64,000 bases of DNA, from positions 1 through 64,000 of the forward strand of contig NZ_JAGSOV010000070.1 of the NCBI RefSeq assembly GCF_023898865.1, given 5' to 3'. Under the pieces are notes generated by a model. The model ran no database searches, was not told where the DNA came from, and saw nothing but the letters and a program-made list of their open reading frames with translations. Source of the DNA: Pseudonocardia humida (lineage in GTDB: Bacteria; Actinomycetota; Actinomycetes; Mycobacteriales; Pseudonocardiaceae). Within the stretch, counting starts at the first letter, position 1; the number at the start of each line of letters is the position of its first letter. The translations under genes were made by a program, and so were the position numbers. Shown here one piece after another: positions 1 through 9,054 of this stretch.

Positions 1-206
1 TGCCGCGGTGGGTGTACACCGCGGGCGGCAGCACCCCGGGGGCCAGGATGCCGAAGTTGTCCAGGCTCCGGCCCGGTACGGCGGCGACGACGGTCTCCTC
101 GCCGGTCTCCCGGTCGATGCGGACCAGCCGCAGGTCGTCGCCGCCCGCGAACGAGCCCACGAGCCGGGACGAGCCTCGGCTGCGGGTTGGGGGCGGGCGT
201 TGCCAT
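1..206 (-). pseudogene. S9-type peptidase propeller fragment next to an orphan start codon
   Basis: Reading leftward from about position 170 the minus strand encodes a beta-propeller-like stretch containing GGDDLRLVRIDRETGEETVV, typical of the TolB-like propeller of S9 prolyl oligopeptidases, and it runs off the left edge. Upstream, in a different frame, an ATG at 206 with a purine-rich GAGAGGA before it starts a short peptide, MATPAPNPQPRLV, that does not continue into the propeller frame. Two unrelated pieces therefore seem fused here. The propeller piece could be the missing continuation of the S9 fragment at 1239-1718, and the orphan start could be the missing start of the transporter at 1719-3008. 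Family assignment rests on a short stretch and is moderate. Confidence 0.4.
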
Positions 207-335
207 GGAGCGTCCTCTCGCAGTGCGGTGGGGTGGCGTGGTCTCCCGGTTCTCACCGGGCGGGCCGGACGCGCCGCCGGTGGCCAGGCGCACCAGGTCG
301 GTGTCGAAGTGGGCAACCGGGCGAGCCGTGGGCCC

Positions 336-1004
336 TCAGGCCGAGGGGAGCAGCCGCGTGCTGCTGCGCCGCCACGCCCAGACGACGACCAGCGCGGCCA
401 GGATGGTCAGCGGCCAGCCCATCGCGACGCGGGCGACGCCCAGCCAGCCGGTCTCGTCGCTGACGTAGAGCCATTGCTGAACGCCGAACCGGGCGCCGGA
501 GACCGCCGCCGCGGCGAGGGTGGCGACGTCGTGGGCGCGCATGACGCGGCGGTCGGCCCGCCAGTCGTGGGTGTTGCCGTGCACGAGGTTCCACACGAGG
601 CCGCTGAGCGGACGGCGGGCCAGCACCGAGCCCAGCGCGACCACGAACGCCACCAGGTACGCCCAGATGCCGACGACGAAGAAGTCGCGCGCCGAACCGG
701 TGAGGGCCACGATGCCGATCGCGAGGGCGAGCCCGAGCAGCCCGCCGACGGCCAGGCTGAACCGCTCCCCGCGCAGGAGCCGGTAGCCGGCGATGGCCAG
801 CCCGACGGCGACCGACACGATGATCGTCTCGGTCAGGGGCAGGAAGGCGTTGGCCGCGACGAAGACGACGACGGGGACGGCGGAGTAGACGAACCCCATC
901 GGGCCGCCCATCTGCTCGAGCAGCGTCGGCGGGGGGCCGTCGGGGGTTCTCCCGGCAGACGGGTTCTCGCGGGCCGGGCCGCGGTCGCGGTCGGTGGCGT
1001 CCAT
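336..1004 (-). CDS. DUF3159 family membrane protein
   Basis: A 222-residue protein starting at ATG 1004, chosen because AGGAGG sits a few bases upstream. After a polar N-terminus of about 35 residues there are five or six hydrophobic helices. The run ALGSVLARRPLSGLVWNLVH and the following HDWRADRRVMRAHDVATLAA resemble the conserved core of the DUF3159 family, which is widespread in actinobacteria and lacks a known function. Length is normal for the family. The gene stands alone, flanked on both sides by broken pieces of other genes, so it appears to be the intact cargo of a rearranged segment. Confidence 0.75.
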   Translation of the reverse strand: MDATDRDRGPARENPSAGRTPDGPPPTLLEQMGGPMGFVYSAVPVVVFVAANAFLPLTETIIVSVAVGLAIAGYRLLRGERFSLAVGGLLGLALAIGIVALTGSARDFFVVGIWAYLVAFVVALGSVLARRPLSGLVWNLVHGNTHDWRADRRVMRAHDVATLAAAAVSGARFGVQQWLYVSDETGWLGVARVAMGWPLTILAALVVVWAWRRSSTRLLPSA

Positions 1005-1238
1005 GACGTCCTCCTGGGGTCGTGTGCTCGACTGCATCCAGGGAAGACCGTGCCGACGCGGCACACTCAAGCCGCTGTGGCGGGGATTACCGGTGCGGTT
1101 CAGGCGCAGGCCCGCGGCGGTACTCGCGCTCGTCGCCGTGCCGAGCGGTGGCCGACGTGGCGCGGGCGGGCTTGACCCGGACGTGACGTCACGGCCTGGA
1201 GTCGGGGGTGTCCACAACACGACACCTGGAGGCCCACC

Positions 1239-1718
1239 ATGCCGGCCGTACCCACGCTGATCACCGTCGAGGAGTTCTTCGACCCACCTGCCCGCAGCCG
1301 TGCCCAGATCTCCCCGGACGGCACGAAGGTCGCCTACCTCGCCCCGTGGCGGGACCGCCTCAACGTGGTCGTCCGCGACCTGGACGGGGACTGGCCCGAC
1401 ACCGACGCCTCGGACGACCCGGCGGCGCGGCGCGTGACCTCCGACGACCGCCGCAGCATCGAGACCTCCTCCTGGGCCGCCGACGGCAGGTACCTGCTGT
1501 TCACCCAGGACACCGACGGCGACGAGACCACCACCTGCATCGGGTCGACCTGACCCGCCCCCAGGACCCGGCGGTCGACCTGACCCCGATCCGGGGGGCG
1601 CGCGTGCTCGGGACCCGGCTCTGCGCGGACCGGCCCGGACGGTGTACGTCCAGCTCAACGCGCGCCGCCCCGACGTGGCCGACCTCTACGAGCTCGACCT
1701 CGACACCGCCCGGCTGAC
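1239..1718 (+). pseudogene. S9 family peptidase, N-terminal fragment, frameshifted
   Basis: ATG 1239 is preceded by GGAGG and opens a protein beginning with an S9-peptidase-like propeller start: TVEEFFDPPARSRAQISPDG, followed by KVAYLAPWRDRLNVVVRDLD. A stop at 1551-1553 follows a frameshift near 1530. Homologous sequence resumes in another frame further on (TVYVQLNARRPDVADLYELD, about 1640-1700). It breaks off near 1718, where transporter sequence begins. Only about 160 of the usual 600-plus residues remain, and the catalytic alpha/beta-hydrolase domain is absent. The gene is clearly dead. The minus-strand fragment at 1-170 may be its displaced middle. Confidence 0.65.
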
Positions 1719-3008
1719 CGCACCGGCGACATCCTGGCCGCGGGGGTGCTCGCGGCCGTGGCCACGGCCGCGTCGGCCGCGACCGGGGTCGTCGCCGGGC
1801 TGCTGGTCGACCGGGTCGACCGCCGCACGGTGTCGGTCGTGTCCGACCTGCTCGCGACAGCATCGATCGCCGCCCTGCCAATTGTCGACGTCCTGTGGGG
1901 CCTGGACATGACCTGGTTCCTGACCCTCGCCGTCGTCGGCGCGGTGGTCCGGGTGCCGGGAATGACCGCACAGGAGACCCTGCTGCCCGCCCTGGCCCGG
2001 CTCGGACCCGCCGGCCCCGGGCGGCTGGACCGGCTGGTCGCGACCCGCGAGACCGTCGGCAACACCCTGCTCCCGGCCGGTCCCGGCCTCGGCGGACTGC
2101 TGGTCGCGGGACTCGGCCTGACCCCGGCCCTGCTGCTGGCCACGGCCGCGACGAGCCTGCTCGCCGCGTTGACCACGCTCCTGCTCGACCCCCGCTCCGG
2201 CCGCGTGCCGGAGCGCGGGCGTGCCGCGACCGGAGCCGGCGGCGCAGTCCGCCGGGCGGGGGCCGACCCGTGGACGTCGTGGCGGTTCCTCGCCCGCAAC
2301 CGGCTCGTCCTGGGCGCCACCCTGATCACGGCGATGCTCATCGCCGTGATCAGCTCCCTGCAGAGCACCCTGATGCCCGCCCACTTCACCGCACAGGACC
2401 TCCCCGCTCTCACCGGGCTGACGCTCTCCGCCATCGCCGCGGGCAGCATCGCGGGCTCCGCGCTCTACGCCGCCACCGCCGGCCGGGTGAGCCGCCGCAC
2501 CTGGTTCGTCATCGGCATGGCCGGCCTGACCGTCGGGTTCGCCGGCGTCGGCTCCCTGGCCTCGCCGTGGTTGGTGCTCGCGGGCGCGGCGCTGGTCGGG
2601 CTCACCAACGCCCCCGCCGCGGCCATCCTCGGCGTGCTCACCATCGAGGCCACCCCCGACGCCATGCGCGGCCGCGTCCTGGGCGCGCAGAACACCGTCA
2701 TGCTCGCCGCACCCGCCCTGACCAGCGCCCCGCTCGCCGCCGTCGCCGCCGTCGCCGGGCTGCCCGTCGCCGGGGCGCTCCTCGCCGGACTCGCCGCCGT
2801 CACCGCGATCGTCGCCCTCGCCGCACCGGCGTTCCGCTCGCTCGACGCCCCCGCCCGGGCGATGCCGATCCCGGAGTCGGCGATCGGGGTCGTCGGTGCC
2901 GGCCCCAGCCGGCCGGATACCGATCCCGCCCGCCGCTGCCGGGCCGACGACGTCCCGGGCAACCAGGCCCGGCACCCGACCGACGTGCAGACCCCTGCCC
3001 CGCCGTGA
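1719..3008 (+). pseudogene. MFS transporter lacking its first helix
   Basis: The frame encodes a major facilitator of the EntS/MFS_3 type. It enters at the end of helix 1 (RTGDILAAGV), followed by helix 2 and the loop motif GLLVDRVDRR between helices 2 and 3. About ten further hydrophobic segments follow, then a polar tail after residue 380. There is no start codon before helix 2 except GTG 1746, and the sequence upstream belongs to the S9 fragment in another frame. The N-terminus has therefore been lost by recombination. The rest of the frame is intact for 420 codons, so the loss may be recent. A truncated product from GTG 1746 is possible but unlikely to transport. Confidence 0.65.
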
Positions 3009-3029
3009 CGCGAGTTGATCGCGGGCCGG

Positions 3030-5780
3030 TCAGGGGGGCGGCAGGTCCCGGAGCTGCCGGCGGGAGGTGATGCCCAGCTTGCGGAAGATGCTGCGCAGGT
3101 GCGCCTCGATCGTGCGCGGGCTCAGGAACAGCTGCGCGCCGACCTCCCGGGACGTCGCCCCCGTGGCCACCAGCCGCGCGACCTGCAACTCCTGCACGGT
3201 GAGCGCATCCGACGGCTGCGCGGATCGGCGGCGCGGGTGCTCTCCGGTGGCACGCAGCTCGCGGGCGGCGCGCGCGGCGAACGCCTCCACGCCCATGCCC
3301 GAGAGCATCTCGTGCGCGGTGCGGAGCTGCTCGCGGGCGTCCTGGCGGCGGCCCTGGCGGCGCAGCCACTCCCCGTAGACGAGGTGCGTGCGGGCGAGGT
3401 AGCTGGCCATCCGGCAGGCTCGCAGCAGCTCGATCGCCTCGCGGTAGTGCGTCTCCGCGGCAGGCCCCGTGCTGATCAGCGCTCGCGAGCGCGCTGCCAG
3501 CCCGAGGGCCCACCGGGAGCCGCTGGCGCGGGCCCGCAGGTCGAGCTCCTCCAGCCCGGCGGTCGCGCGCCCGGGCTGCTCGGCGCGGGCGGCCGCCTCG
3601 ACGAGTTCGGGGAGGGCCGTATTGGTGTGCGTCGCGTCGGGATGCGCGCACGCCCGCTCCGCGGCGTCCAGCGCCGCTGCGTAGTTGCCCAGACCGTTCT
3701 GCAGCACCGCCCGGGCGAGGTGCGCCAGCGCGATCTCGGCACGGTTCCCGCGGGCGGTCACCTCCTGGACGGCGGCGGCGTGGATCTCGACGGTCTCGGT
3801 CTCGCGCCCCTGCCAGGCAGCCAGCACCAGCCGGCCGACGCGCAGCGGCACACCCCCGGTCACCTGCCTGATGGCGGTCTCCTCCGCGATCAGCTCGGTG
3901 GCCCGGGCCAGCTCGCCCGCGAGCACCGACACGGACGACAGGAACGGCAGCGCCGGGACGAGCGTGGCCAGCGCGCCTGCGTCGCGAGCGAGCCGGACGT
4001 GCCGGTGGGCCAGCACGTAGAGCAGCTCGTCGTCGAACAGCCTCAGTGCGGTACGGCTGGCCAGCCACAGCCAGCGGGGGGTGCCGCCCTCGCCCGGGGG
4101 CCCCGCCGAGGGATCGTCGGCACGAAAGGCCTCGAGCGCGCGGCGGAGCTCGGGCGCGCCTGCCGCGTAGCCGTGCGTGAAGGTCGTCACCAGCCCGTCG
4201 AGCAACACATCGGCCGGCCCCGGCGGGCCGGGTGGTGCGGGCGCCGCCCGGGCAGCCTCGGCCACCGCCGACAGGCCGCGGCCGTCGCCGAGGCCGCCGG
4301 TGATGATGGCCGCATCGAGCGCGTGCAGGTAGGTCTCGCGCGACAGCGCAGGATCGAGCGGGGCGAGCGCCTTGGCCGCGTCCAGCAGCATCCCCGGCAC
4401 CTCGTTGCCGCGCGTCCGGTGGAACGCGATCCGAGCGCGCAGCAGCTCGAGCCGGGCGCCTCCCAGGGCGTCCAGCGGCCCGGACGCGGTGACCGCCAGC
4501 AGCTCCTGGGCGGTCTCGGACGCACCGGCGTCGTGCGTGGCGTGCGCGGCCTCCAGCGCCCGACCCGCACGACGAGCAGGGTCGGGGGTCAACTCGGCCG
4601 CGTGCTGCAGGAACGCGGCCGCGGCGGCCCACCCGCCGCGGGCACGCGCTCGGCCCGCCGACCGCTCCAGCTCCGCAGCGGCCTCCTCGTCGGCGCCCAC
4701 CACCGCCTGTGCGCGGTGCCAGGCACGCCGGTCGGGGTCGACCTGCACGTCGGTGACCGCGGCCAGCGCGCCGTGTGCTCGGCGCTGGTCGGGCGGTGCG
4801 GCCGCCCGGTAGACCGCCGAGCGCACGAGCGGGTGACGGAACCGCACCCGGGTGTCGACGTCCAGCAGCCCGGCCGCCTCCGCGGGCGCCGCCGCCTCGC
4901 GGGTGATCCCCAGGTGCGCGGCCGCGCGCCAGAGCAGCGCCGCGTCGCCGGTCGGCTCGGCCGCGGCGACCACCAGCAGCAGTTGCGTGTCCGGCGGCAG
5001 GCTGCCCGCGCGGCGGCGGAAAGCGTTCTCTACGCGGCGCGGCACGCTCAGCACGTCGGGCAGTTCGAAGCCGCCCGCGAGCTCGACCGGCGGGGCACCC
5101 CGGGGCAGTTCGAGCAACGCCAGCGGGTTCCCGCGCGCCTCGGCCACGATCCGGTCCCGCACGGCATCGTCCAGCGGAGCGCGCACCGCGGCGGCCAGCA
5201 GCGCCTGCGCGTCGGAGTCGGGCAGCCCGACCAGGCGCAGGTCGGGCAGTCCGACGAACGCCGAGGCGTCGCCGTCGCCGGGGTCGCGCAGCGCGAACAC
5301 CAGGACCACGCGGTCGGCCGCCAGCCGCCGCGCCGCGAACGCCAGTACCTGCGCGGACACCTGGTCCAGCCACTGCGCGTCGTCGACCAGGCACAGCAGC
5401 GGTCCGTCCTCGGCCACCTCGGCCAGCAGGCTCAGCACCGCCAGCCCCACCAGGAACCGGTCCGGCGCAGCACCCTCACCCATCCCGAACGCCACCCCGA
5501 GCGCGGCCTGCTGCGGCTCCGGCAGCGCCGCGGCCCGCGCCAGCAACGGTGCGCACAACTGGTGCAGGCCCGCGAACGCGAACCCCGCCTCGGCCTCCAC
5601 CCCGACCGCGCCCTCGACCCGGTACCCGGCCGCTGCGGCGGTCTCACGCACGTGCTGCAGCAGGGCGGTCTTGCCGATGCCGGCCTCCCCGCGCACCACC
5701 AGCACCCCGCTGTGCCCGTCCTGAGCCCGGGCCAGCAGGCGTTCGACCGCCTCGTGCTCGACGCGCCGGCCCACCAGCAT
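3030..5780 (-). CDS. LuxR family regulator with AAA ATPase domain (LAL type)
   Basis: A 916-residue large ATP-binding LuxR-type regulator. From ATG 5780 the N-terminus carries Walker A GEAGIGKT at residues 31-38 and a Walker B-like LLCLVDDAQWLD near 120. A long helical, TPR-like middle follows. The C-terminal 60 residues form a LuxR/GerE helix-turn-helix (LTVQELQVARLVATGATSRE, then LFLSPRTIEAHLRSIFRKLG). The family is modelled on MalT: ATP and an inducer drive oligomerisation and promoter binding. Upstream in-frame codons to 6011 would add about 77 residues with no family match, so the later start was taken; GGAAGGA precedes it. It converges with the broken transporter and diverges from the whiB-like gene. 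No target is evident. Confidence 0.85.
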   Translation of the reverse strand: MLVGRRVEHEAVERLLARAQDGHSGVLVVRGEAGIGKTALLQHVRETAAAAGYRVEGAVGVEAEAGFAFAGLHQLCAPLLARAAALPEPQQAALGVAFGMGEGAAPDRFLVGLAVLSLLAEVAEDGPLLCLVDDAQWLDQVSAQVLAFAARRLAADRVVLVFALRDPGDGDASAFVGLPDLRLVGLPDSDAQALLAAAVRAPLDDAVRDRIVAEARGNPLALLELPRGAPPVELAGGFELPDVLSVPRRVENAFRRRAGSLPPDTQLLLVVAAAEPTGDAALLWRAAAHLGITREAAAPAEAAGLLDVDTRVRFRHPLVRSAVYRAAAPPDQRRAHGALAAVTDVQVDPDRRAWHRAQAVVGADEEAAAELERSAGRARARGGWAAAAAFLQHAAELTPDPARRAGRALEAAHATHDAGASETAQELLAVTASGPLDALGGARLELLRARIAFHRTRGNEVPGMLLDAAKALAPLDPALSRETYLHALDAAIITGGLGDGRGLSAVAEAARAAPAPPGPPGPADVLLDGLVTTFTHGYAAGAPELRRALEAFRADDPSAGPPGEGGTPRWLWLASRTALRLFDDELLYVLAHRHVRLARDAGALATLVPALPFLSSVSVLAGELARATELIAEETAIRQVTGGVPLRVGRLVLAAWQGRETETVEIHAAAVQEVTARGNRAEIALAHLARAVLQNGLGNYAAALDAAERACAHPDATHTNTALPELVEAAARAEQPGRATAGLEELDLRARASGSRWALGLAARSRALISTGPAAETHYREAIELLRACRMASYLARTHLVYGEWLRRQGRRQDAREQLRTAHEMLSGMGVEAFAARAARELRATGEHPRRRSAQPSDALTVQELQVARLVATGATSREVGAQLFLSPRTIEAHLRSIFRKLGITSRRQLRDLPPP

Positions 5781-5988
5781 CGTCTGGTCCTTCCCTGACG
5801 TCGGCGCGGGGTCGATTGCGGTGATTCTCACCGATGCGAACCTCGCGGACGAGACCGGGGCGTCCAGACGCCGGCCTCTCTGCGCCGATCTCGGCGACGG
5901 GATCAGGGACTTCCACCGACGCGGCCAGAGCGCCGTACGCGCGAGTCTGATACCCGACAGCAGAGCGACCGGGGAGCGAGCAACCGCC

Positions 5989-6297
5989 ATGATCAGTACC
6001 GAGCCCGTCACCGTCGCCGGGCGGGCCGGGCGGTACGCCGACTGGCGGATCCACCCCGAACTCCTGCGGTCGTGGCACCGGCAGGCCCTCTGCGGCGGTG
6101 TCGGCTCCGCGGTGTTCTTCCCCGCCGACGAGGAGTGCTACCCGATACGGGACCGCCGCGAGCGGGTCGCGAAAGCGATCTGCGCCGCCTGCCCGGTCCG
6201 CCGGCCGTGCGCCGTCCACGCCCTGGCGCACCGGGAGCTGCACGGCGTGTGGGGGGCTGTCGGAGACCGACCGCCGCGCCGGCTCGCGCGCACCTGA
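5989..6297 (+). CDS. WhiB family iron-sulfur regulator
   Basis: A 102-residue Wbl protein starting at ATG 5989. The four cluster-ligand cysteines are C35, C65, C68 and C74 (C-x29-C-x2-C-x5-C). The turn motif is GVWGAV, a slight variant of the usual GVWGG, followed by a basic tail (RPPRRLART) that contacts DNA. Wbl proteins are restricted to actinobacteria and their phages. They bind a 4Fe-4S cluster and usually act with the housekeeping sigma factor. A longer reading from 5821 adds 56 residues with no family resemblance. The gene lies between a LuxR/AAA regulator on the other strand and a MerR gene 39 bp downstream. Confidence 0.85.
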   Translation: MISTEPVTVAGRAGRYADWRIHPELLRSWHRQALCGGVGSAVFFPADEECYPIRDRRERVAKAICAACPVRRPCAVHALAHRELHGVWGAVGDRPPRRLART

Positions 6298-6336
6298 CCC
6301 GTCCATCACCCGCCTGACCTCACGGAGGGATCTGCT

Positions 6337-7122
6337 GTGGCCTGGAGTACCCGCGAACTCGCCGACCTCGCCGGCACCACTGTGCGAGCGGTGCGGCACT
6401 ACCACGACGTCGGCCTTCTGGAGGAGCCACGGCGCCGCGCCAACGGCTACAAGCAGTACCGCGTCGCGCACCTCGTCCGGGTCCTGCGGATCAAGCGCCT
6501 CGCCGACCTCGGGTTCACCCTGCCGCAGATCGCCGAACTGGGTGGTGCCGATCAGCATCCCCGGGAGGCACTCCGCACCCTCGACCGCCATCTCGCCCAG
6601 GACCTGACCCGCCTGCAGCGCGCACGCGTCGAGGTCCGCCGGATCCTGCAGCAGGCCGCACCCACCGACCTCCCACCCGCGCTCGCCGCGAGGTTCCGGG
6701 ACGCCGACCTGTCCGACGCCGACCGCGCCCTGCTGGTCGTGCTGACCAGGGTGCTGGACTTCGCGGTGGTCACCGATTTCGTCGACACGCTGCGCGCTCT
6801 CCCCCCGAGCCCGGCGGCGACCGCGTTCGACCAGCTCCCCGCCGACGCCGACGACGCGACCCGCCACGAACTCGCGATCAGGCTGCTCCCCCGGAGCCGG
6901 ACCCTGCGCGTGATGCTCCCCCGCCTGCGGAGTGCGACGACCGGCCTGAGCGCCGCCGCCGCCCGAACCCTCGACGAGGCCGTGCGCGACCTCTACAACC
7001 CCGCGCAGTCCGACGTCCTGCGCCGGGTCGGGCTCCTGCTCCGCGCCCGCCCCGACCCGGTGCGGATCCCGCAGGCCGGGTTGACCGTGCCGCGACGGCA
7101 CGGTGTGTGCACTCCACCGTGA
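6337..7122 (+). CDS. MerR family transcriptional regulator
   Basis: A 261-residue protein from GTG 6337, preceded by ACGGAGGGA. The N-terminal 70 residues are a MerR winged helix (TRELADLAGTTVRAVRHYHD, then GLLEEPRRRANGYKQYR). A coiled dimerisation helix (about residues 80-110) and a C-terminal effector region of about 150 residues follow, without cysteine clusters, so a metal sensor is unlikely. It probably senses an organic ligand, like other long actinobacterial MerR proteins. The next 379 bases hold only a beta-lactamase fossil, so no cognate target is visible; autoregulation is likely but not shown. Confidence 0.85.
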   Translation: MAWSTRELADLAGTTVRAVRHYHDVGLLEEPRRRANGYKQYRVAHLVRVLRIKRLADLGFTLPQIAELGGADQHPREALRTLDRHLAQDLTRLQRARVEVRRILQQAAPTDLPPALAARFRDADLSDADRALLVVLTRVLDFAVVTDFVDTLRALPPSPAATAFDQLPADADDATRHELAIRLLPRSRTLRVMLPRLRSATTGLSAAAARTLDEAVRDLYNPAQSDVLRRVGLLLRARPDPVRIPQAGLTVPRRHGVCTPP

Positions 7123-7187
7123 TCACCGCCGTCGCCCCGTCGAGCACCCCTGGGAAGCCATGAACCAGCGAGGCACCACTCGACCCG

Positions 7188-7366
7188 ACCACCCGGTTCG
7201 ACCGCATCGAGCCCGACCTCACCGTCTCCACCGGCCCGGACGACGAGCGCAACGACGTCGGGATCGTCCCGCCCCCTGACCGCGCACCGCTGGTCCTCGC
7301 CGTCTGCACCGACCCCGACGACCCGGACCCGACGGCCGGCAACGCCACCATCGTCGGGGCGAGCGC
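7188..7366 (+). pseudogene. class A beta-lactamase, C-terminal fossil
   Basis: An uninterrupted but start-less frame encodes TTRFDRIEPDL, then ERNDVGIVPPPDRAPLVLAV and ATIVGAS. The first piece resembles the 'TRLDRWEPELN' strand just after the omega loop of class A beta-lactamases. The second resembles the final beta strands and C-terminal helix. About 60 residues between them (including the KTG box) are missing, as are the N-terminal two thirds. Homology ends where the 33-bp inverted repeat begins at 7364. The fragment cannot be functional. Confidence 0.55.
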
Positions 7367-7396
7367 TGGTGCGCCGTCGCGGTCGAAGAGGATCTC
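7364..7396 (+). repeat. 33-bp inverted repeat, left copy
   Basis: These 33 bases match the reverse complement of 9105-9137 at 32 of 33 positions. The pair brackets the reductase and sigma-factor genes. Read outward from the pair, both copies encode EILFDRDGAPA, and the single difference (CGC versus CGT) is silent in that frame. Both could therefore be copies of one coding fragment rather than transposon ends. Confidence 0.75.
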
Positions 7397-7501
7397 GTCG
7401 CTCACCCGGCGGTGCACTGCTGACCGATTCCTTCTGGAGGCGATCCGGGTCTGCCTTGGCGGTGGGATCGGATCGTCTGGTCCTCGGGAGGGAGCACGGG
7501 T

Positions 7502-8044
7502 ATGCGCACGATCGTCGCGGGCGCGTTCATGACGCTGGACGGCGTCGTCCAGGACCCTGGCGGGTTCGGCGAGACCGAGCACGGCGGCTGGGCGCAGCGA
7601 CTGTTCGACGACCAGGCCGTCGACGGCGCCACCGAGCAGGTCCTCGCCAGCGACATCTTCTTGCTCGGTCGACGCACCTACGAGCTGCTCCAGCGGGCGT
7701 GGTCCCAGAACACCGGGCCCTACGCCGAGGCGCTGCACAAGATCCGCAAGGTGGTGGTCTCCAACACCCTGCACGGGTCGCTGCCCTGGAACGCAAGCGC
7801 CCTGAACGGTGACCCCGCCCGAACGGTCGCCGACTTGCAGGGCACCATTCTGATCTACGGCAGCTTCACCCTGGTGCGCACCTTGCTGGATCACAGCCTG
7901 CTCGACGAGTTCCACGTCGGCGTGTACCCGCTGTTCCTCGGCAGTGGCCGGCGGTTGTTCGACGGCGCAGCGCCGGGCGAGCTGCGGCTCGTCGGCGCCA
8001 CGCCGCAGCCTTCAGGTGTCGTCACGCTCAGCTACGCGCAATAG
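7502..8044 (+). CDS. dihydrofolate reductase family protein (RibD C-terminal-like)
   Basis: A 180-residue protein from ATG 7502 with GGGAGGGAG upstream. It opens with MRTIVAGAFMTLDGVVQDPG, the usual start of stand-alone RibD_C/YwjB-type reductases. It continues with FLLGRRTYELL, KVVVSNTL and the C-terminal HVGVYPLFLGSGRRLF, all typical of the fold. These proteins bind NADPH; the substrate of this clade is unknown and it is not a canonical folate enzyme. Only 11 bases separate it from the ECF sigma factor that follows, so the two are probably co-transcribed. Both lie inside a pair of inverted repeats. Confidence 0.85.
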   Translation: MRTIVAGAFMTLDGVVQDPGGFGETEHGGWAQRLFDDQAVDGATEQVLASDIFLLGRRTYELLQRAWSQNTGPYAEALHKIRKVVVSNTLHGSLPWNASALNGDPARTVADLQGTILIYGSFTLVRTLLDHSLLDEFHVGVYPLFLGSGRRLFDGAAPGELRLVGATPQPSGVVTLSYAQ

Positions 8045-8055
8045 CCTCGGGCGGC

Positions 8056-9054
8056 ATGGTGGACTTCGTCGCGGCCACCGGGCTCTACCGTCGCGAACTG
8101 CTCGCTCACTGCTACCGCATGCTGGGCTCGGTGCACGACGCCGAAGACGTGGTCCAGGAGACGTACCTGCGCGCCTGGCGTGCCTACGACCGGTTCGAGC
8201 AGCGCTCGTCGGTGCGCACCTGGCTGTACCGGATCGCGACCAACGCCTGCCTGACCGCACTCGAAGGGCGAGACCGGCGCTTCCTGCCGTCCGGCCTGCG
8301 CGGCCCCAGCGACGACCCTTCGGCTCCACCGGAAGCCGTGCCGGACGTCGCGTGGCTCAGTCCGATCCCGGATGCGCTGGTGATCCAGGACTTCGACGAT
8401 CCGGCGACCGTTTCGGCCACCCGAGACAGCCTCCGTCTGGCGCTGATAACCGCGCTGCAACACCTGCCGGCCAAGCAGCGCGCGGTCCTGATCCTGCGGG
8501 ACGTGCTGGCGTTTCCTGCTGGTGAGGTCGCCGAGATGACCGGCACCAGCATCGCCGCTGTCAAGAGCACTCTGCAGCGGGCTCGTGCGCGCCTCGCGGA
8601 AGTGGCATCGGACGAGCCGCGACTGACTGGCGAACCGACTGACCCGGCGACCCGTGCGCTGCTCGACCGCTACATCGCCGGATTCGTCAACGCTGACCTG
8701 AGCGAGTTGGAACGCGCGCTCCGCGCGGACGCCGCGCTGGAGGTGACTGGGTCCCGAACGTGGTTCGCCGGCTTGACCACGTGCCTTGAGTTCATCAGGA
8801 CGTCGGCGCTCGGAGAGCCGGGAGACTGGCGGATGGTGCCCCTCGTCGCCAACGGCCAGCCCGCAGCCGCCGCGTATCTCCGCGGTGACGACGGCCGACA
8901 TCACGCGTACGGCATCTCGGTCCTCAGCACGGCCGGGACGAGAATCACCCGCATCACGGTCTTCGGCGACCCGACCCTCGTGGCCCTCGCCGGCTTCTCA
9001 GCAACGCACCCAGCAGCGAGTGCAACGGCGTCGGACGCACCGAGCCCTCAATAG
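8056..9054 (+). CDS. ECF sigma factor with C-terminal SnoaL-like domain
   Basis: A 332-residue sigma-70 family protein. Region 2 occupies about residues 8-75 (RMLGSVHDAEDVVQETYLRA, then WLYRIATNACL). Region 4 spans about 130-185 (ITALQHLPAKQRAVLILRDV, then IAAVKSTLQRARARL). The last 130 residues (ALLDRYIAGFVNADLSELER onward) form a SnoaL/NTF2-like domain. ECF factors with this tail, such as the SigG/SigJ-like group, often have no separate anti-sigma factor, and the tail is thought to regulate activity. It follows the reductase gene by 11 bases and may respond to the same stress. No anti-sigma gene is adjacent. Confidence 0.88.
   Translation: MVDFVAATGLYRRELLAHCYRMLGSVHDAEDVVQETYLRAWRAYDRFEQRSSVRTWLYRIATNACLTALEGRDRRFLPSGLRGPSDDPSAPPEAVPDVAWLSPIPDALVIQDFDDPATVSATRDSLRLALITALQHLPAKQRAVLILRDVLAFPAGEVAEMTGTSIAAVKSTLQRARARLAEVASDEPRLTGEPTDPATRALLDRYIAGFVNADLSELERALRADAALEVTGSRTWFAGLTTCLEFIRTSALGEPGDWRMVPLVANGQPAAAAYLRGDDGRHHAYGISVLSTAGTRITRITVFGDPTLVALAGFSATHPAASATASDAPSPQ

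Noticed and set aside
12..1175. Long plus-strand open frame opposite the DUF3159 gene
   Set aside because: Arg/Gly/His-rich shadow of the minus-strand gene with no family features.
2800..5394. Very long second minus-strand frame overlapping the LuxR regulator
   Set aside because: Arg/Ala/Gly-rich frame-shifted shadow of the regulator; the 3030-5780 frame has all motifs.
5821..5988. N-terminal extension of the WhiB-like protein
   Set aside because: The extra 56 residues do not resemble Wbl proteins and the ATG at 5989 fits the family.
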